From NCBI RefSeq assembly GCF_001723685.1, contig NZ_MCBX01000044.1:1-64000 (forward strand): 64,000 nt of DNA, written 5' to 3'. The translations under genes were made by a program, and so were the position numbers. Source of the DNA: Candidatus Marithrix sp. Canyon 246 (GTDB taxonomy: Bacteria > Pseudomonadota > Gammaproteobacteria > Beggiatoales > Beggiatoaceae). The notes below the pieces were generated by a model, which saw nothing but the letters and a program-made list of their open reading frames with translations, did not search any database and had not been told where the DNA came from. Of this stretch, positions 39,071 to 48,445 are shown one piece after another; positions within the stretch are counted from its first letter, which is position 1; each line of letters begins with the position of its first letter.

Positions 39071-40264
39071 ATGAATAAATCAAAATCTTATTTAAAAATA
39101 TCTGTGATATTAATGGCTACAGCTATTATAACTATTGTGAGTTTTAATTGGTTTATGAATCCTTATGGATTTTATCATAGTCTTGAGATAAAAGGAATCA
39201 ATAAATTCAAATCAATATCAGCTGGCAAATTACGCATGGCAAATGCTTGGAATATTTATAAACAAAAACCAAATTGTATTATTTTGGGATCATCTCGTAG
39301 TATATATGGCTTAAATTCAAATCATCCAGGATGGGATTGTCAAGAAGTTTATAATCTTGCTCATCATGGTACTAATATGTATGAAACATTACGCTACTTT
39401 CAACATGCTCATGCATTAGAAGCTCAAAAGCGAGTTGTATTAGGACTTGATTTTCTTATGTTTAATGCCTTTGATCAAAAAGGCAAACAGGGGTTTGATG
39501 AGTCAAGTTTCATTACAACAGCTAATGGAAATATAAATTCCCAGTTTTCTAGTTATAAAAAATTTCTCATGTTAGGTTCTATTGATACACTTAACGACAG
39601 CATCCAAATATTATTTAATGAAAATGATTTAGAAGCTAATCAGAATCTTGAAAAGATTCAACTATTAGGTGGACTACGAAAACTATTTCGTAAGGTTGAG
39701 AAAAAACATATGAATAAAACATGGTATAAACGTCCCCATAATTATCAATTTTTTGCTCCAGAAACCGGGCAATCAAGTTTTGATAATTTACGTAAATTAC
39801 TTGATATTGCCTATCGTGATAAGATTGATTTACGTATGCTTATATCTCCATCACATGCTCGTCTTTGGGAAGCTCTGCACGCAGTAGGTTTATGGTCTAA
39901 ATTTGAACAATGGAAACGAGAAGTAGTAACTATAAATGAACAGCAGGCGAAAAAATATGGCAAACAACCATTTCCATTATGGGATTTTAGTGGTTATAAT
40001 GCTTATACTACTGAAACTATAACAGATAATATGAAATGGTATTGGGAATCTTCTCATTATAAACAAGAACTTGGAAATATAGTATTGAATAGCGTGTTTG
40101 AAGCTAAAATAGCTGAAGATTTTGGAGTGTTAATCAATGCTAAAAATATTGATAAACATTTAGCTGATATTCGTATTAAGCAGCAACAATATCGTAAATC
40201 TCATCCTATTGATGCTGCTGAAGTTAAAAAGCTTGCTGAAGAAACAGCAAAGCTACGTAAATAG
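39071..40264 (+). CDS. Membrane-anchored SGNH-like partner of MBOAT, copy 2
   Basis: A 397-residue paralogue of the protein at 25523-26698, sharing SFNWFMNPYGFYHSLEI, CIILGSSRSIYGLNSNHPGW, DLRMLISPSHARLWEAL and KWYWESSHYKQELGN. One N-terminal membrane anchor precedes an extracytoplasmic domain with the Ser-containing GSSR motif. It follows the disrupted MBOAT by one base. It could still work with the intact MBOAT from the other cassette. A short Lys/Glu-rich C-terminal tail is not in the first copy. Confidence 0.6.
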   Translation: MNKSKSYLKISVILMATAIITIVSFNWFMNPYGFYHSLEIKGINKFKSISAGKLRMANAWNIYKQKPNCIILGSSRSIYGLNSNHPGWDCQEVYNLAHHGTNMYETLRYFQHAHALEAQKRVVLGLDFLMFNAFDQKGKQGFDESSFITTANGNINSQFSSYKKFLMLGSIDTLNDSIQILFNENDLEANQNLEKIQLLGGLRKLFRKVEKKHMNKTWYKRPHNYQFFAPETGQSSFDNLRKLLDIAYRDKIDLRMLISPSHARLWEALHAVGLWSKFEQWKREVVTINEQQAKKYGKQPFPLWDFSGYNAYTTETITDNMKWYWESSHYKQELGNIVLNSVFEAKIAEDFGVLINAKNIDKHLADIRIKQQQYRKSHPIDAAEVKKLAEETAKLRK

Positions 40265-41005
40265 TTATTGGGTAAGTCTGCATACAAAAATTTTATAAAC
40301 AAATTTGGGTAATGCGACTTGCCGAAAAAAACGACGTGGTTGTGATATTAAACGGTATAGCCATTCTAATGACAATTGACGAAATATTAACGGCGCACGT
40401 CGTATTGTACCGGCTATTACATCAAAGGTTCCACCTACTCCTTGGCAAACTTTAATATTTTTCAATTTCGGAAAATATTGCTCCATCCAAAGTTCTTGTG
40501 TGGGGCTACCTAGCGCAATAAATAACACTTCAGCTTCCGAAGTATTAATTTTTTCAATTAAATTAGGCATTTCTTGTTTTGATACATAACCATGATGATG
40601 ACCAACTATTTGAATACCGGGATATTGCTTTCGTAATACTGCGACTGCTCGTGCATTCACTTCTGCTTTGCCGCCGAACAAAAAGAGTTTATAGCCTTTT
40701 TGTGCTGCGCGTTCACATATTGCAGGCATAAGTTCTGCACCGGGTACACGTTTCATTTTGCCTAATCCTAATAAACGCGCTGCCCATACTACACCAACTC
40801 CATCAGGAATTACTAGTTTTGCCTGCTTTAGTGATTTCAATAGTAAGGGTTCTTTTTTAGCTTTTATGATTTTTTCAGGATTGATCGCCAGAATTGAGGA
40901 GGGCTTATTGGCTTTAAGTATGATGTCTTCTACATAATCTAAAGCTGTTGACATTGTTACACAATCTACGGGTGTGCCTAGTATATTTATTCGTTTTGGT
41001 TTCAT
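40265..41005 (-). CDS. wecG: WecG/TagA/CpsF-family glycosyltransferase (GT26)
   Basis: WecG adds ManNAcA to undecaprenyl-PP-GlcNAc; TagA adds ManNAc. The 246-residue protein has ILGTPVDCVTMSTAL, LAINPEKIIKAKKEPLLLKS, PDGVGVVWAARLLG with RVPGAELM, LFLFGGKAEV, IALGSPTQELWM and CQGVGGTFDVIAGTIRRAP. wecA, wecB and wecC in the same locus favour ManNAcA as donor. The ATG at 41005 forms an ATGA overlap with the stop of the heparinase-like gene; an ATG at 41014 is the alternative. It is convergent with the SGNH-like gene with no gap. Confidence 0.88.
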   Translation of the reverse strand: MKPKRINILGTPVDCVTMSTALDYVEDIILKANKPSSILAINPEKIIKAKKEPLLLKSLKQAKLVIPDGVGVVWAARLLGLGKMKRVPGAELMPAICERAAQKGYKLFLFGGKAEVNARAVAVLRKQYPGIQIVGHHHGYVSKQEMPNLIEKINTSEAEVLFIALGSPTQELWMEQYFPKLKNIKVCQGVGGTFDVIAGTIRRAPLIFRQLSLEWLYRLISQPRRFFRQVALPKFVYKIFVCRLTQ

Positions 41006-42672
41006 GTTATCCATTCCTGAAATTTTTCTATATCATCATTAATATTAATTTTTGCTGCCGCTGCATTTAAATTTATACGAGTTATTAAAGTTTGAGGAAG
41101 TTGATTGGTAGTTGATGCTCTAATGGTATTAATAGGTTGTTTGTGTCCATAATAATTAGATTGCCAAGTTTTAATGTTTTGAATTGATTGACTGCTTTCA
41201 ATAGATAAATCAATAGGTAAACGACAATGCCAATTTAATTCAATATTATGGCTACCTTCTCCAGTAATATGATCCCATATTATGAATATACCAATAGGGT
41301 AATAGATAATACCGCGCCAATGAATAATATTAGAAATATATTGATAGCCATTATGCTTAGCAAGTAAAAATTTACCATCATTATGGACTAATTGGCATTG
41401 AAATGGTTTTGACCACATAAAAGCGGTTTCTTGGCTGGCTTGATCCTGATTATCAATATTGATTGTGTTATGCGCTTTAGTGCTACGAAAATAATGTCGC
41501 CAATTACCTGTATAACTATAAGTACCGGGATCAACTAAAATATTTTCACCATCAACTTGTAAGATTATTGATAAAGCATCAGCATGTCCATGTCCATAAG
41601 ATGGTGACATACCTAATGATCCATGATCAAAAATCAATTTAAAGGTTTTCCCTTGAATAAGAGTATAGCCACTATTATCAAACGTCTTGCAAACAGTATT
41701 GGAGCTATTATGATTCCAAGAAATATCTAAATAAGGTGAGAGCGCATAACCATTATCAGTGTCACCAATACTTGGTAATTCTTTTGGAGAGTTGGCAAAA
41801 CTATTGAGAAATTTTGTTGCACGAATATAAGCTGAATTAATACTTATTGGTACCACTTCATCATAATGTTCTAATAATTTTATGGTTAAACCACATAAAT
41901 CAGTAATGAATAGTAAATACCAAAAAGATTGTTCTAATCCTCCGCCATCTGGTAAAATTTGTCGCGCTGCTTCTTGTTCTAAAATGCTTAAGCCCTTTTT
42001 TTTCCAACGTTTAGCTGCTTTAAATTCAGGAAATAGTACAGCGGCATAAATTAATCCAACACATTCAGCTATGGTATGATTACCAGCAGAAGAATATAGT
42101 GACAGTCTTTTTTCAATCAACGTCGCATGAGATTCTACTAATTGTAGCAAAGCATTCCAAGTTTCAGTTGGAGATTCTAATTTGTCTCGCATTTTATCTA
42201 AGGCATAACAAACAGATAAAATACGTAAGCCGCATTCCATTACTGAAATGTAATGAATTCCTAATAAAGGAGGATTGTCTTTGACCCAAGATAAAAATTG
42301 CTTTTCACAGGATTGATTTTCAATCAAGTGCTGTAAACGCGCTGACTCCCAAGCAACGCGAATATCGCCATAAGGATTTCCATCTCGATAAGGAATTGAG
42401 TTAAAGAATTTCCGGGGCCAGCGATCTGTATTAGAACCAGATAGTTCTAATACATCAGCATTAAAATTCCATTTCAGAATAGGAAGGCGAGATTTAGCAC
42501 TTGAACAAAATGCAAACGATTCAATCGAATAACTATAGCTACGTTTATTGAATAAATAATTCAAATATAATTTTTTTAATGTAAATTGTTCACCTACACG
42601 ATGTAAAACATCATGAGGCGACATTACACTAAAACGTTTTATATACCAAGCAAGTTTTTTAGGCAAGTTCAT
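41002..42672 (-). CDS. Heparinase II/III-like protein
   Basis: A 556-residue protein with an N-terminal alpha-toroid-like region (SAGNHTIAECVGLIYAA, GLEQSFWY) and a C-terminal heparinase II/III domain from about 355 with YGHGHADALSIILQVDG, VDPGTYSYTG and RSTKAHNT. Members cleave uronic-acid-containing glycans or occur as synthesis-cluster partners. No signal peptide is obvious, so it may be cytoplasmic or exported another way. Its neighbours (wecG downstream, acyltransferase upstream) fit trimming or turnover of the ManNAcA-containing polymer. Confidence 0.85.
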   Translation of the reverse strand: MNLPKKLAWYIKRFSVMSPHDVLHRVGEQFTLKKLYLNYLFNKRSYSYSIESFAFCSSAKSRLPILKWNFNADVLELSGSNTDRWPRKFFNSIPYRDGNPYGDIRVAWESARLQHLIENQSCEKQFLSWVKDNPPLLGIHYISVMECGLRILSVCYALDKMRDKLESPTETWNALLQLVESHATLIEKRLSLYSSAGNHTIAECVGLIYAAVLFPEFKAAKRWKKKGLSILEQEAARQILPDGGGLEQSFWYLLFITDLCGLTIKLLEHYDEVVPISINSAYIRATKFLNSFANSPKELPSIGDTDNGYALSPYLDISWNHNSSNTVCKTFDNSGYTLIQGKTFKLIFDHGSLGMSPSYGHGHADALSIILQVDGENILVDPGTYSYTGNWRHYFRSTKAHNTINIDNQDQASQETAFMWSKPFQCQLVHNDGKFLLAKHNGYQYISNIIHWRGIIYYPIGIFIIWDHITGEGSHNIELNWHCRLPIDLSIESSQSIQNIKTWQSNYYGHKQPINTIRASTTNQLPQTLITRINLNAAAAKININDDIEKFQEWIT

Positions 42673-42675
42673 TTA

Positions 42676-43704
42676 TTATAAGAAAATCCGTTTGTATATA
42701 TTATTCACTAATATTTGATTCTTTCGCCAATTATCTAATAATAAAATTACTATATAAAGTAGTATTGTGCTTATTAAAAGATTAACCGTATAGAAGATAA
42801 TATCGTAATCACCAAGTTTTCCTAAAATAGCAGCTCCAATACGAATTAAAAACATTTGAACTATGTATGCAAACAAGGTGTATTTTCCAAATATCACTAA
42901 CATATTAGTTAGCCATGACCATTTCAGTAACTTTATAATACTGATAAAGGTAGCGAACCATAATAAAGTTTCTAATATAAGCATAAACAATACCAAGAGA
43001 GTATTTTCTTGGTAGAAGATATATATATTCGACTTATATATCTGAAATAATAGGAATAGTATAATTGGAAATACGCCATTTCCAGCTTCTAAAAATTGCT
43101 CAATTTTTTGAAATACTCCTCTGGTTTTCAACCAACCTAATAACATTCCAACGGAACCAATGAATACGAATGAAAAAAGATGCTCGGAAAAATTCCATAC
43201 TATGAAAGCCATCAAAGCGCAAAAAACCAGTATGCGAATTGGAGTAAGAATATATGAAATGAGAAACAAAAAGGCAGCTATATAATAAAGAACTTCAAAT
43301 GCTGCAAAACTACCATTGACGTTTAAAATAAAATTTGTTGCCACATCATGAAATGATGTAATTTCTTTTAAAAGAGTGTCAATAGAGTAAGTTAAGCCAA
43401 GAACATACAATGTTAGATTGCCTAAAATAAAAATTAAAAATATTTTGAGAGCACGTACTCTTAACCTTTGTCCAACTTTATGAGAAGAACCAACTATTGA
43501 CAAAGGTAAATAATGAAATCCACACAAATATCCTGAAATAAACAAAAAGGCATAATGTAAAAATTCTAGTGTTTCTGTTATATTATGTGCAATATATAAA
43601 TATTGAGCAGAGATATTAAATGTGCAATGATAAAATATCATTGCTATCACTAGTGCGCCTTTAGTTAAATCAATGTTGATATTTCTTTGATTTGATTTAG
43701 GCAT
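42676..43704 (-). CDS. Acyltransferase-3/HGSNAT-like membrane protein
   Basis: A 342-residue protein with about ten hydrophobic segments. The opening RNINIDLTKGALVIAMIFYH, then FLFISGYLCGF and RLRVRALKIFLIFILGN, fits the acyltransferase-3/DUF1624 group, which moves acyl groups from CoA or lipid donors to extracytoplasmic sugars. The spacing to its neighbours is four or five bases, indicating one transcript. Substrate unknown; O- or N-acetylation of the glycan is likely. Confidence 0.7.
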   Translation of the reverse strand: MPKSNQRNINIDLTKGALVIAMIFYHCTFNISAQYLYIAHNITETLEFLHYAFLFISGYLCGFHYLPLSIVGSSHKVGQRLRVRALKIFLIFILGNLTLYVLGLTYSIDTLLKEITSFHDVATNFILNVNGSFAAFEVLYYIAAFLFLISYILTPIRILVFCALMAFIVWNFSEHLFSFVFIGSVGMLLGWLKTRGVFQKIEQFLEAGNGVFPIILFLLFQIYKSNIYIFYQENTLLVLFMLILETLLWFATFISIIKLLKWSWLTNMLVIFGKYTLFAYIVQMFLIRIGAAILGKLGDYDIIFYTVNLLISTILLYIVILLLDNWRKNQILVNNIYKRIFL

Positions 43705-43709
43705 AATCT

Positions 43710-44732
43710 TTATTTCTCAATATCAAGGATATTTTCAGTAAGAATTTTCGCTATCAATTTATGTCCGGCGGCTATAGGATGACTATCAACATCATAGTAT
43801 AATTTGATGCCATTTTCCTTAGCACTTATAAATTTAGAAGATGTTTCAACTATTTTAGTATGTTCATTAAGTACAAGCTGCTTTTTAGGAAAATCTGTTT
43901 GAAAGCGTTTATCAACAATGTCAAGAAGTATCAAATTGGTACCTGATTTGGTAACATTTTCTATATACTTATTAAGTAATAATTGTGTTAGCAGGCTAGC
44001 CTCTTCATTTGATTTTTTGGATTTAACATTCTCAGGAATCTGTTCTTTTAGTTGTCGCAAAATATAGCTACTAAAATAATTTCTAAAAAAAGTTAATAAA
44101 TGTGAATTTTGAGATAAAAAATTATAAAAAGGTATTGCACTAATTCTATCTCTTAAATAAATACCCGGTTGAAATGTTTCCAACTTTCGTTCTAATTTAG
44201 CATCTTTTACTTCGTATAATTTAGAAACATGATTATTTTTATCATCATTTTGAAAATAAGCTAGAATTATCAAATTAGGATTATATTTTTTAGCAACATT
44301 CTCAAACTGAATAAGTTCCTCAGCTGTACCAAAACCTGAAACCCCTATATTAATAACTTCAGCATTGATACCTTTTTTTCTTAGCATATCCTCAAGCACC
44401 GCAGAAAAAGTTTCATTATCTTTGACACCATGACCAAGAGTCACTGAATCTCCTTGAACCACAATTCGATAAACTCCATCTTCAGGATTGAGACTATATT
44501 CTTTTGTAGCTCTAAATCCTTGATAATTAGTTCTATAACGATAATGATATTCATCTGTTTTATGAATAGCATCTACATTAGCAATGACTTTCCGAATACC
44601 CCAAGGGGCACTTTCAACAAATCTTGGAACAATTGCTTGTGGAGCAAATATTCTTATTGTTATTTCGCTCAAAACTATTGTAGAAACAATAACTATTAAA
44701 AATAATATAATACTAAAGAAGAATTTTTTCAT
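43710..44732 (-). CDS. Membrane-anchored SGNH/GDSL hydrolase
   Basis: A 340-residue protein with an N-terminal hydrophobic anchor (FFFSIILFLIVIVSTIVL) and an SGNH-fold domain: VVQGDSVTLGHGV (block I nucleophile Ser), NIGVSGFGTAEE (block II), YFQNDD (block III Asn) and DSHPIAAGHKLIA (block V Asp/His). All four catalytic residues are present, so it should be an active esterase or acyltransferase on the outer face. It lies next to the acyltransferase-3 gene, suggesting that the two act on the same glycan. Confidence 0.8.
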   Translation of the reverse strand: MKKFFFSIILFLIVIVSTIVLSEITIRIFAPQAIVPRFVESAPWGIRKVIANVDAIHKTDEYHYRYRTNYQGFRATKEYSLNPEDGVYRIVVQGDSVTLGHGVKDNETFSAVLEDMLRKKGINAEVINIGVSGFGTAEELIQFENVAKKYNPNLIILAYFQNDDKNNHVSKLYEVKDAKLERKLETFQPGIYLRDRISAIPFYNFLSQNSHLLTFFRNYFSSYILRQLKEQIPENVKSKKSNEEASLLTQLLLNKYIENVTKSGTNLILLDIVDKRFQTDFPKKQLVLNEHTKIVETSSKFISAKENGIKLYYDVDSHPIAAGHKLIAKILTENILDIEK

Positions 44733-44747
44733 AACTGATACCTTGAT

Positions 44748-46880
44748 TTATATATTATAGCTTTTTCCGGTTTGAAAACTTTTAACAGCTAACAAACTGG
44801 CTTTAGTTGTTGCATAAATTTCATCAAATGGAATTGAATCTCCATTCAGGATAATATTTTTAAACTGTAACATTTCATCTTTAAAACCTTTATCGCATTT
44901 ACGAGTTTTAAAGCTAGTTTTTTTACCACGTTCATAGAATTCTGAAATAGTAAAATCTTCCATTACTAATGATTTGCCATCTCCAAATACTTCAAAATGT
45001 TCTTTAGCTAAAGCTTTATCTCCACCAGCAGCGTAAATAATTGTTCCAATGGAACCATCAGCAAAGCTTAAAGATAAAATACTTTGATCATCTGTAATAC
45101 CGGAGCTATGATGACTAATTCGTTTTGCATAAACAGAAACAGGTTTGGCACCACAAATAAATTGCATATAATCTATAAAGTGGCAAGCTTCTCCAATAAT
45201 ACGCCCACCTCCAATTTCTGGATCTTGAATCCAATGTTCTTCTGGAATTGCTCCAGCGTTGATTCTAAATGCCATTACTAATGGTTCTTTATGATCGGCA
45301 AAAAATGTTTGTGCTGTTTTTCCATGTGAAGAATAACGGCGATTAAATCCGACCATTATTTGCAAACTTTTATCAGCATAAGTTGCTGCTATCTTTTCTA
45401 ATTCTTCTTCTGTTAAACATAGAGGTTTCTCAACAAATATATGTTTTCCAGCTTCAAGAGCTTCTAGAGTTATTTGTCCATGACTGTTATGGCGTGTACC
45501 AATTAAAACTGCGTTAATATTTTTATCTTTTAAAATATCTTTATAATCATTAGTGCAATAAGAGGCTTTGATTTTTTTTGCTAGTGCTTTACTATTAATT
45601 CCTGTTCCTGTGCAAACTGCACTTATTTGAATATCATTTAATTTTTTTAAATGTGGTAATAATCTATCTTGAATATGATTGCCAGCACCAATAAGTCCAA
45701 TATTTACTAATTCTGTTTTTTGATTAGCAATAATATTTATTTTGTGTTTATCTTTATATGTGTTTATGTTATAAGATAATAATATTCCTAGATATGGTTC
45801 GGTATTCTTCATTATTAATTCATAGGCTTGTTGCGCTGATTCAATTGCATAACTATGTGATGTTAGGCTTTTGACATCTATTTTTCCTTGTTGAATTAAA
45901 TTGAGAAATGCAATCATATTACGTTGTTCTGTCCAACGAACATAAGCGTAAGGGTAATCCTGTCCTTGTTCCTCATATTGAGTATCATAGCGTCCGGGGC
46001 CATAAGAGGTTGATAGACGTAACTCAAGTTCTTTTTTATAATAAGATTCTCGTGGTACATTCATACCTACTGCACCAACAATTACAACACGACCTTTTTT
46101 ACGACATATTTCTCCAGCTACTTCTATAGGTGTATTATCTTTGGTGCTAGCTGTTATGATGACAGAATCAACACCATGACTTTGTGTGACACTAGTGACT
46201 ACATTTTCTAATTCTTCAGCTAAAATTGTTTGATCAGCACCTAATTTTTTGGCTAATTCTAATTTTTTTGGATCAATATCTGTTGCTATTACAATGCAAC
46301 CATTGGCTTTTAACATTTGTACTACTAATTGACCTAGTAAACCCAAGCCAATAACGGCAACAAACTCTCCCAATTTAGGTTCTGCTTGACGCACACCTTG
46401 TAAGGCAATTGAGCCTAATGCTACATAAGCGGCTGCTTCTGAAGATACTCCATCTGGAATTTTGACGCATAAATTTTTTGGAATGAAATTTAATTCAGCA
46501 TGAGAAGCATAGTTTTGTCCGGAACATGCTACTCGATCTCCAATTGAAAAACCAGTAACATTATTACCAACTGCTTTTACGATTCCGGCACAACTATAAC
46601 CCAAGGCTCCGGGTTTATCGAGTCGCCCAAAAACCATTTTCATAGTATCAGCTAAACCATCTTTTTGTACCTGAGTAATAACTTTTTTAACTAAATCAGG
46701 TCGTTCCATTGCCTTGCCAGCTAAATTTTTTTTAGCAACTGTAACAGTTGATTTTTCGGTACCAGCACTGATTAGAGAAAATTCAGTGGCGACTAATAAT
46801 CCGTCTGATTGTAAGTTAGGAGCAGGTACTTCTTCGACTTGTAATTCGCCAGTACGGTAGTTTTGTACAATTTGTTTCAT
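44748..46880 (-). CDS. Bi-domain oxidoreductase: alcohol-dehydrogenase-like plus Gfo/Idh/MocA
   Basis: A 710-residue natural fusion. Residues 1-375 form a medium-chain dehydrogenase with the NAD(P) site VIGLGLLGQLVVQML at about 178, and IVGAVGM. Residues from about 390 form a Gfo/Idh/MocA domain with VNIGLIGAGNH, the FVEKPLCLT motif with catalytic Lys-Pro, and GGGRIIGEACHFIDYM. Both domains look intact. This architecture recurs in polysaccharide loci, often near heparinase-like genes, and probably makes a modified nucleotide sugar. The reaction is unknown. It is separated by ~120 bases from the polymerase gene upstream. Confidence 0.85.
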   Translation of the reverse strand: MKQIVQNYRTGELQVEEVPAPNLQSDGLLVATEFSLISAGTEKSTVTVAKKNLAGKAMERPDLVKKVITQVQKDGLADTMKMVFGRLDKPGALGYSCAGIVKAVGNNVTGFSIGDRVACSGQNYASHAELNFIPKNLCVKIPDGVSSEAAAYVALGSIALQGVRQAEPKLGEFVAVIGLGLLGQLVVQMLKANGCIVIATDIDPKKLELAKKLGADQTILAEELENVVTSVTQSHGVDSVIITASTKDNTPIEVAGEICRKKGRVVIVGAVGMNVPRESYYKKELELRLSTSYGPGRYDTQYEEQGQDYPYAYVRWTEQRNMIAFLNLIQQGKIDVKSLTSHSYAIESAQQAYELIMKNTEPYLGILLSYNINTYKDKHKINIIANQKTELVNIGLIGAGNHIQDRLLPHLKKLNDIQISAVCTGTGINSKALAKKIKASYCTNDYKDILKDKNINAVLIGTRHNSHGQITLEALEAGKHIFVEKPLCLTEEELEKIAATYADKSLQIMVGFNRRYSSHGKTAQTFFADHKEPLVMAFRINAGAIPEEHWIQDPEIGGGRIIGEACHFIDYMQFICGAKPVSVYAKRISHHSSGITDDQSILSLSFADGSIGTIIYAAGGDKALAKEHFEVFGDGKSLVMEDFTISEFYERGKKTSFKTRKCDKGFKDEMLQFKNIILNGDSIPFDEIYATTKASLLAVKSFQTGKSYNI

Positions 46881-46999
46881 AGGTAAACCTCATGCTATAA
46901 TAGTAGAAAATTTTTTCTTATTTTAGGATGCAAATAGTGTGCATATGAGTATTTTTTTGAATAAATGAAGAACTGGAACTTATGAATAATGGATCAGTA

Positions 47000-48445
47000 T
47001 TATCCGTACTCCCTATTTAGTTTTTTACTATCCATTACCCCGTTCCTTATAATTAACAATGGTTTTTTCTTAGGTAAGCGAATACTTAGTATGACTTTAC
47101 GTTTTGATAATATATTGTTTACTGTTGAATACTCATTCATAGACGAGGATTTGCTTCCACCCTCAGCCAGTGCCATGGAAAACCCAAGCATTGCCCACAT
47201 ATACCAAGCAGTTGTTGTGTACATAAGAGGACGAAATGGGAGGGCATAAACTATATACAAAGTAATTAGCATCCATGCCCATATATGTATCATGTCATGT
47301 TGTTCGCCAGTTCTGCCAATTAATGTTAATGCAAGAGTTTTCGAGAATAAACCGAATAATAGGGATAAGTAAAGAATCAGACCAATAATACCATTTCTAC
47401 TTAAAACATCTAGATAATCAGAATGAGCAGCCGTACCTCTAAAATTGCCTAATATCATCTCAATTACTGTTCGATCAATAAGTGAATTTAGAGCTAGAGC
47501 CCAGTTTTTACCTCTATTGTTACCTAGTTGCTCATATTTCCCCAGTGAGACACCTTCTGTTTCTTCTACTACATCTTCCTCGCTCTCTTCAAAGACTTGC
47601 ATATCTCCCTGAAACCTAGCTAACAATCTATCGTAGGTAGAACCCTGAATTAAGCCACCCATAACCACAATTACAATCAATGAAGACAGTACTATTTTGC
47701 CGGCTGCTTTTTGAACCAGTAATATATAACAAAATGTAAAAAGAACTAATTGCAACATTACTGAACGAGATAGCCCTAAAAATATTACATATACGCATAT
47801 AACAATGATTGTTAAACAAAAAATATACCAAAATAACTTCTTTATAATTTTGGTCTTTTTTTCCAAGAGATGTAAAAATAACACTGTAAATATAATATTA
47901 AACAGGGCTACATTTGACATACCACCAGCATCAAAATATAGCCCTGATTCACGTAAATCGGAATTAATACTTGCTGCGCCATCTTTTATACCTCCGTATC
48001 CTAGCTTTATAGCGATAAGGTTAATAATCACCGCTATGCTTGAACCTATCATAATAGCCTTAATTAATTTATTATAATTAATATTTCTATCTAGGGTTCC
48101 GGCAAGGAATGCAACATTGTATATAATGTAGGAATCTAATATGCGAATCATAATATCCATTATTCCCATAATAGTGAATTTATAAAAAAATAATCCTATT
48201 ATTACGGAAATAATATTAACAATAATGAAAATCGCAAAAATTATTGCATAAGGCGCAGTAATATCTGTATTTTTAAGATACTGAATACCAAAAAAAATTA
48301 ATACAAACAGACCAGCTACATGCAAAGGAGAAATTGAAATTCCCGGCAAGCTTACTCTAAAAGTCCATGTTAAATCTATAGTTGGCTTAATTAAAAATAG
48401 TATTATTAATACAGATGTTATGATATGGTTATTTTTCACATTCAA
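47000..48445 (-). CDS. O-antigen ligase/polymerase family protein (Wzy_C)
   Basis: A 481-residue protein with about 11-12 hydrophobic segments and the family's large extracytoplasmic loop, ending in GTAAHSDYLDVLSRNGIIGL, which corresponds to the conserved H-xx-YL-x-L-xx-x-G-xx-GL pattern. An Arg before it (GNFRG) fits the family's loop. It is probably the polymerase for the second glycan, since no lipid-A ligase context is visible. It overlaps the GT4 gene upstream by 17 bases. Confidence 0.8.
   Translation of the reverse strand: MNVKNNHIITSVLIILFLIKPTIDLTWTFRVSLPGISISPLHVAGLFVLIFFGIQYLKNTDITAPYAIIFAIFIIVNIISVIIGLFFYKFTIMGIMDIMIRILDSYIIYNVAFLAGTLDRNINYNKLIKAIMIGSSIAVIINLIAIKLGYGGIKDGAASINSDLRESGLYFDAGGMSNVALFNIIFTVLFLHLLEKKTKIIKKLFWYIFCLTIIVICVYVIFLGLSRSVMLQLVLFTFCYILLVQKAAGKIVLSSLIVIVVMGGLIQGSTYDRLLARFQGDMQVFEESEEDVVEETEGVSLGKYEQLGNNRGKNWALALNSLIDRTVIEMILGNFRGTAAHSDYLDVLSRNGIIGLILYLSLLFGLFSKTLALTLIGRTGEQHDMIHIWAWMLITLYIVYALPFRPLMYTTTAWYMWAMLGFSMALAEGGSKSSSMNEYSTVNNILSKRKVILSIRLPKKKPLLIIRNGVMDSKKLNREYG

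Noticed and set aside
46989-47249. 86-codon plus-strand frame opposite the polymerase gene
   Set aside because: It lies mainly within the 3' end of the polymerase gene and has no recognisable domain.
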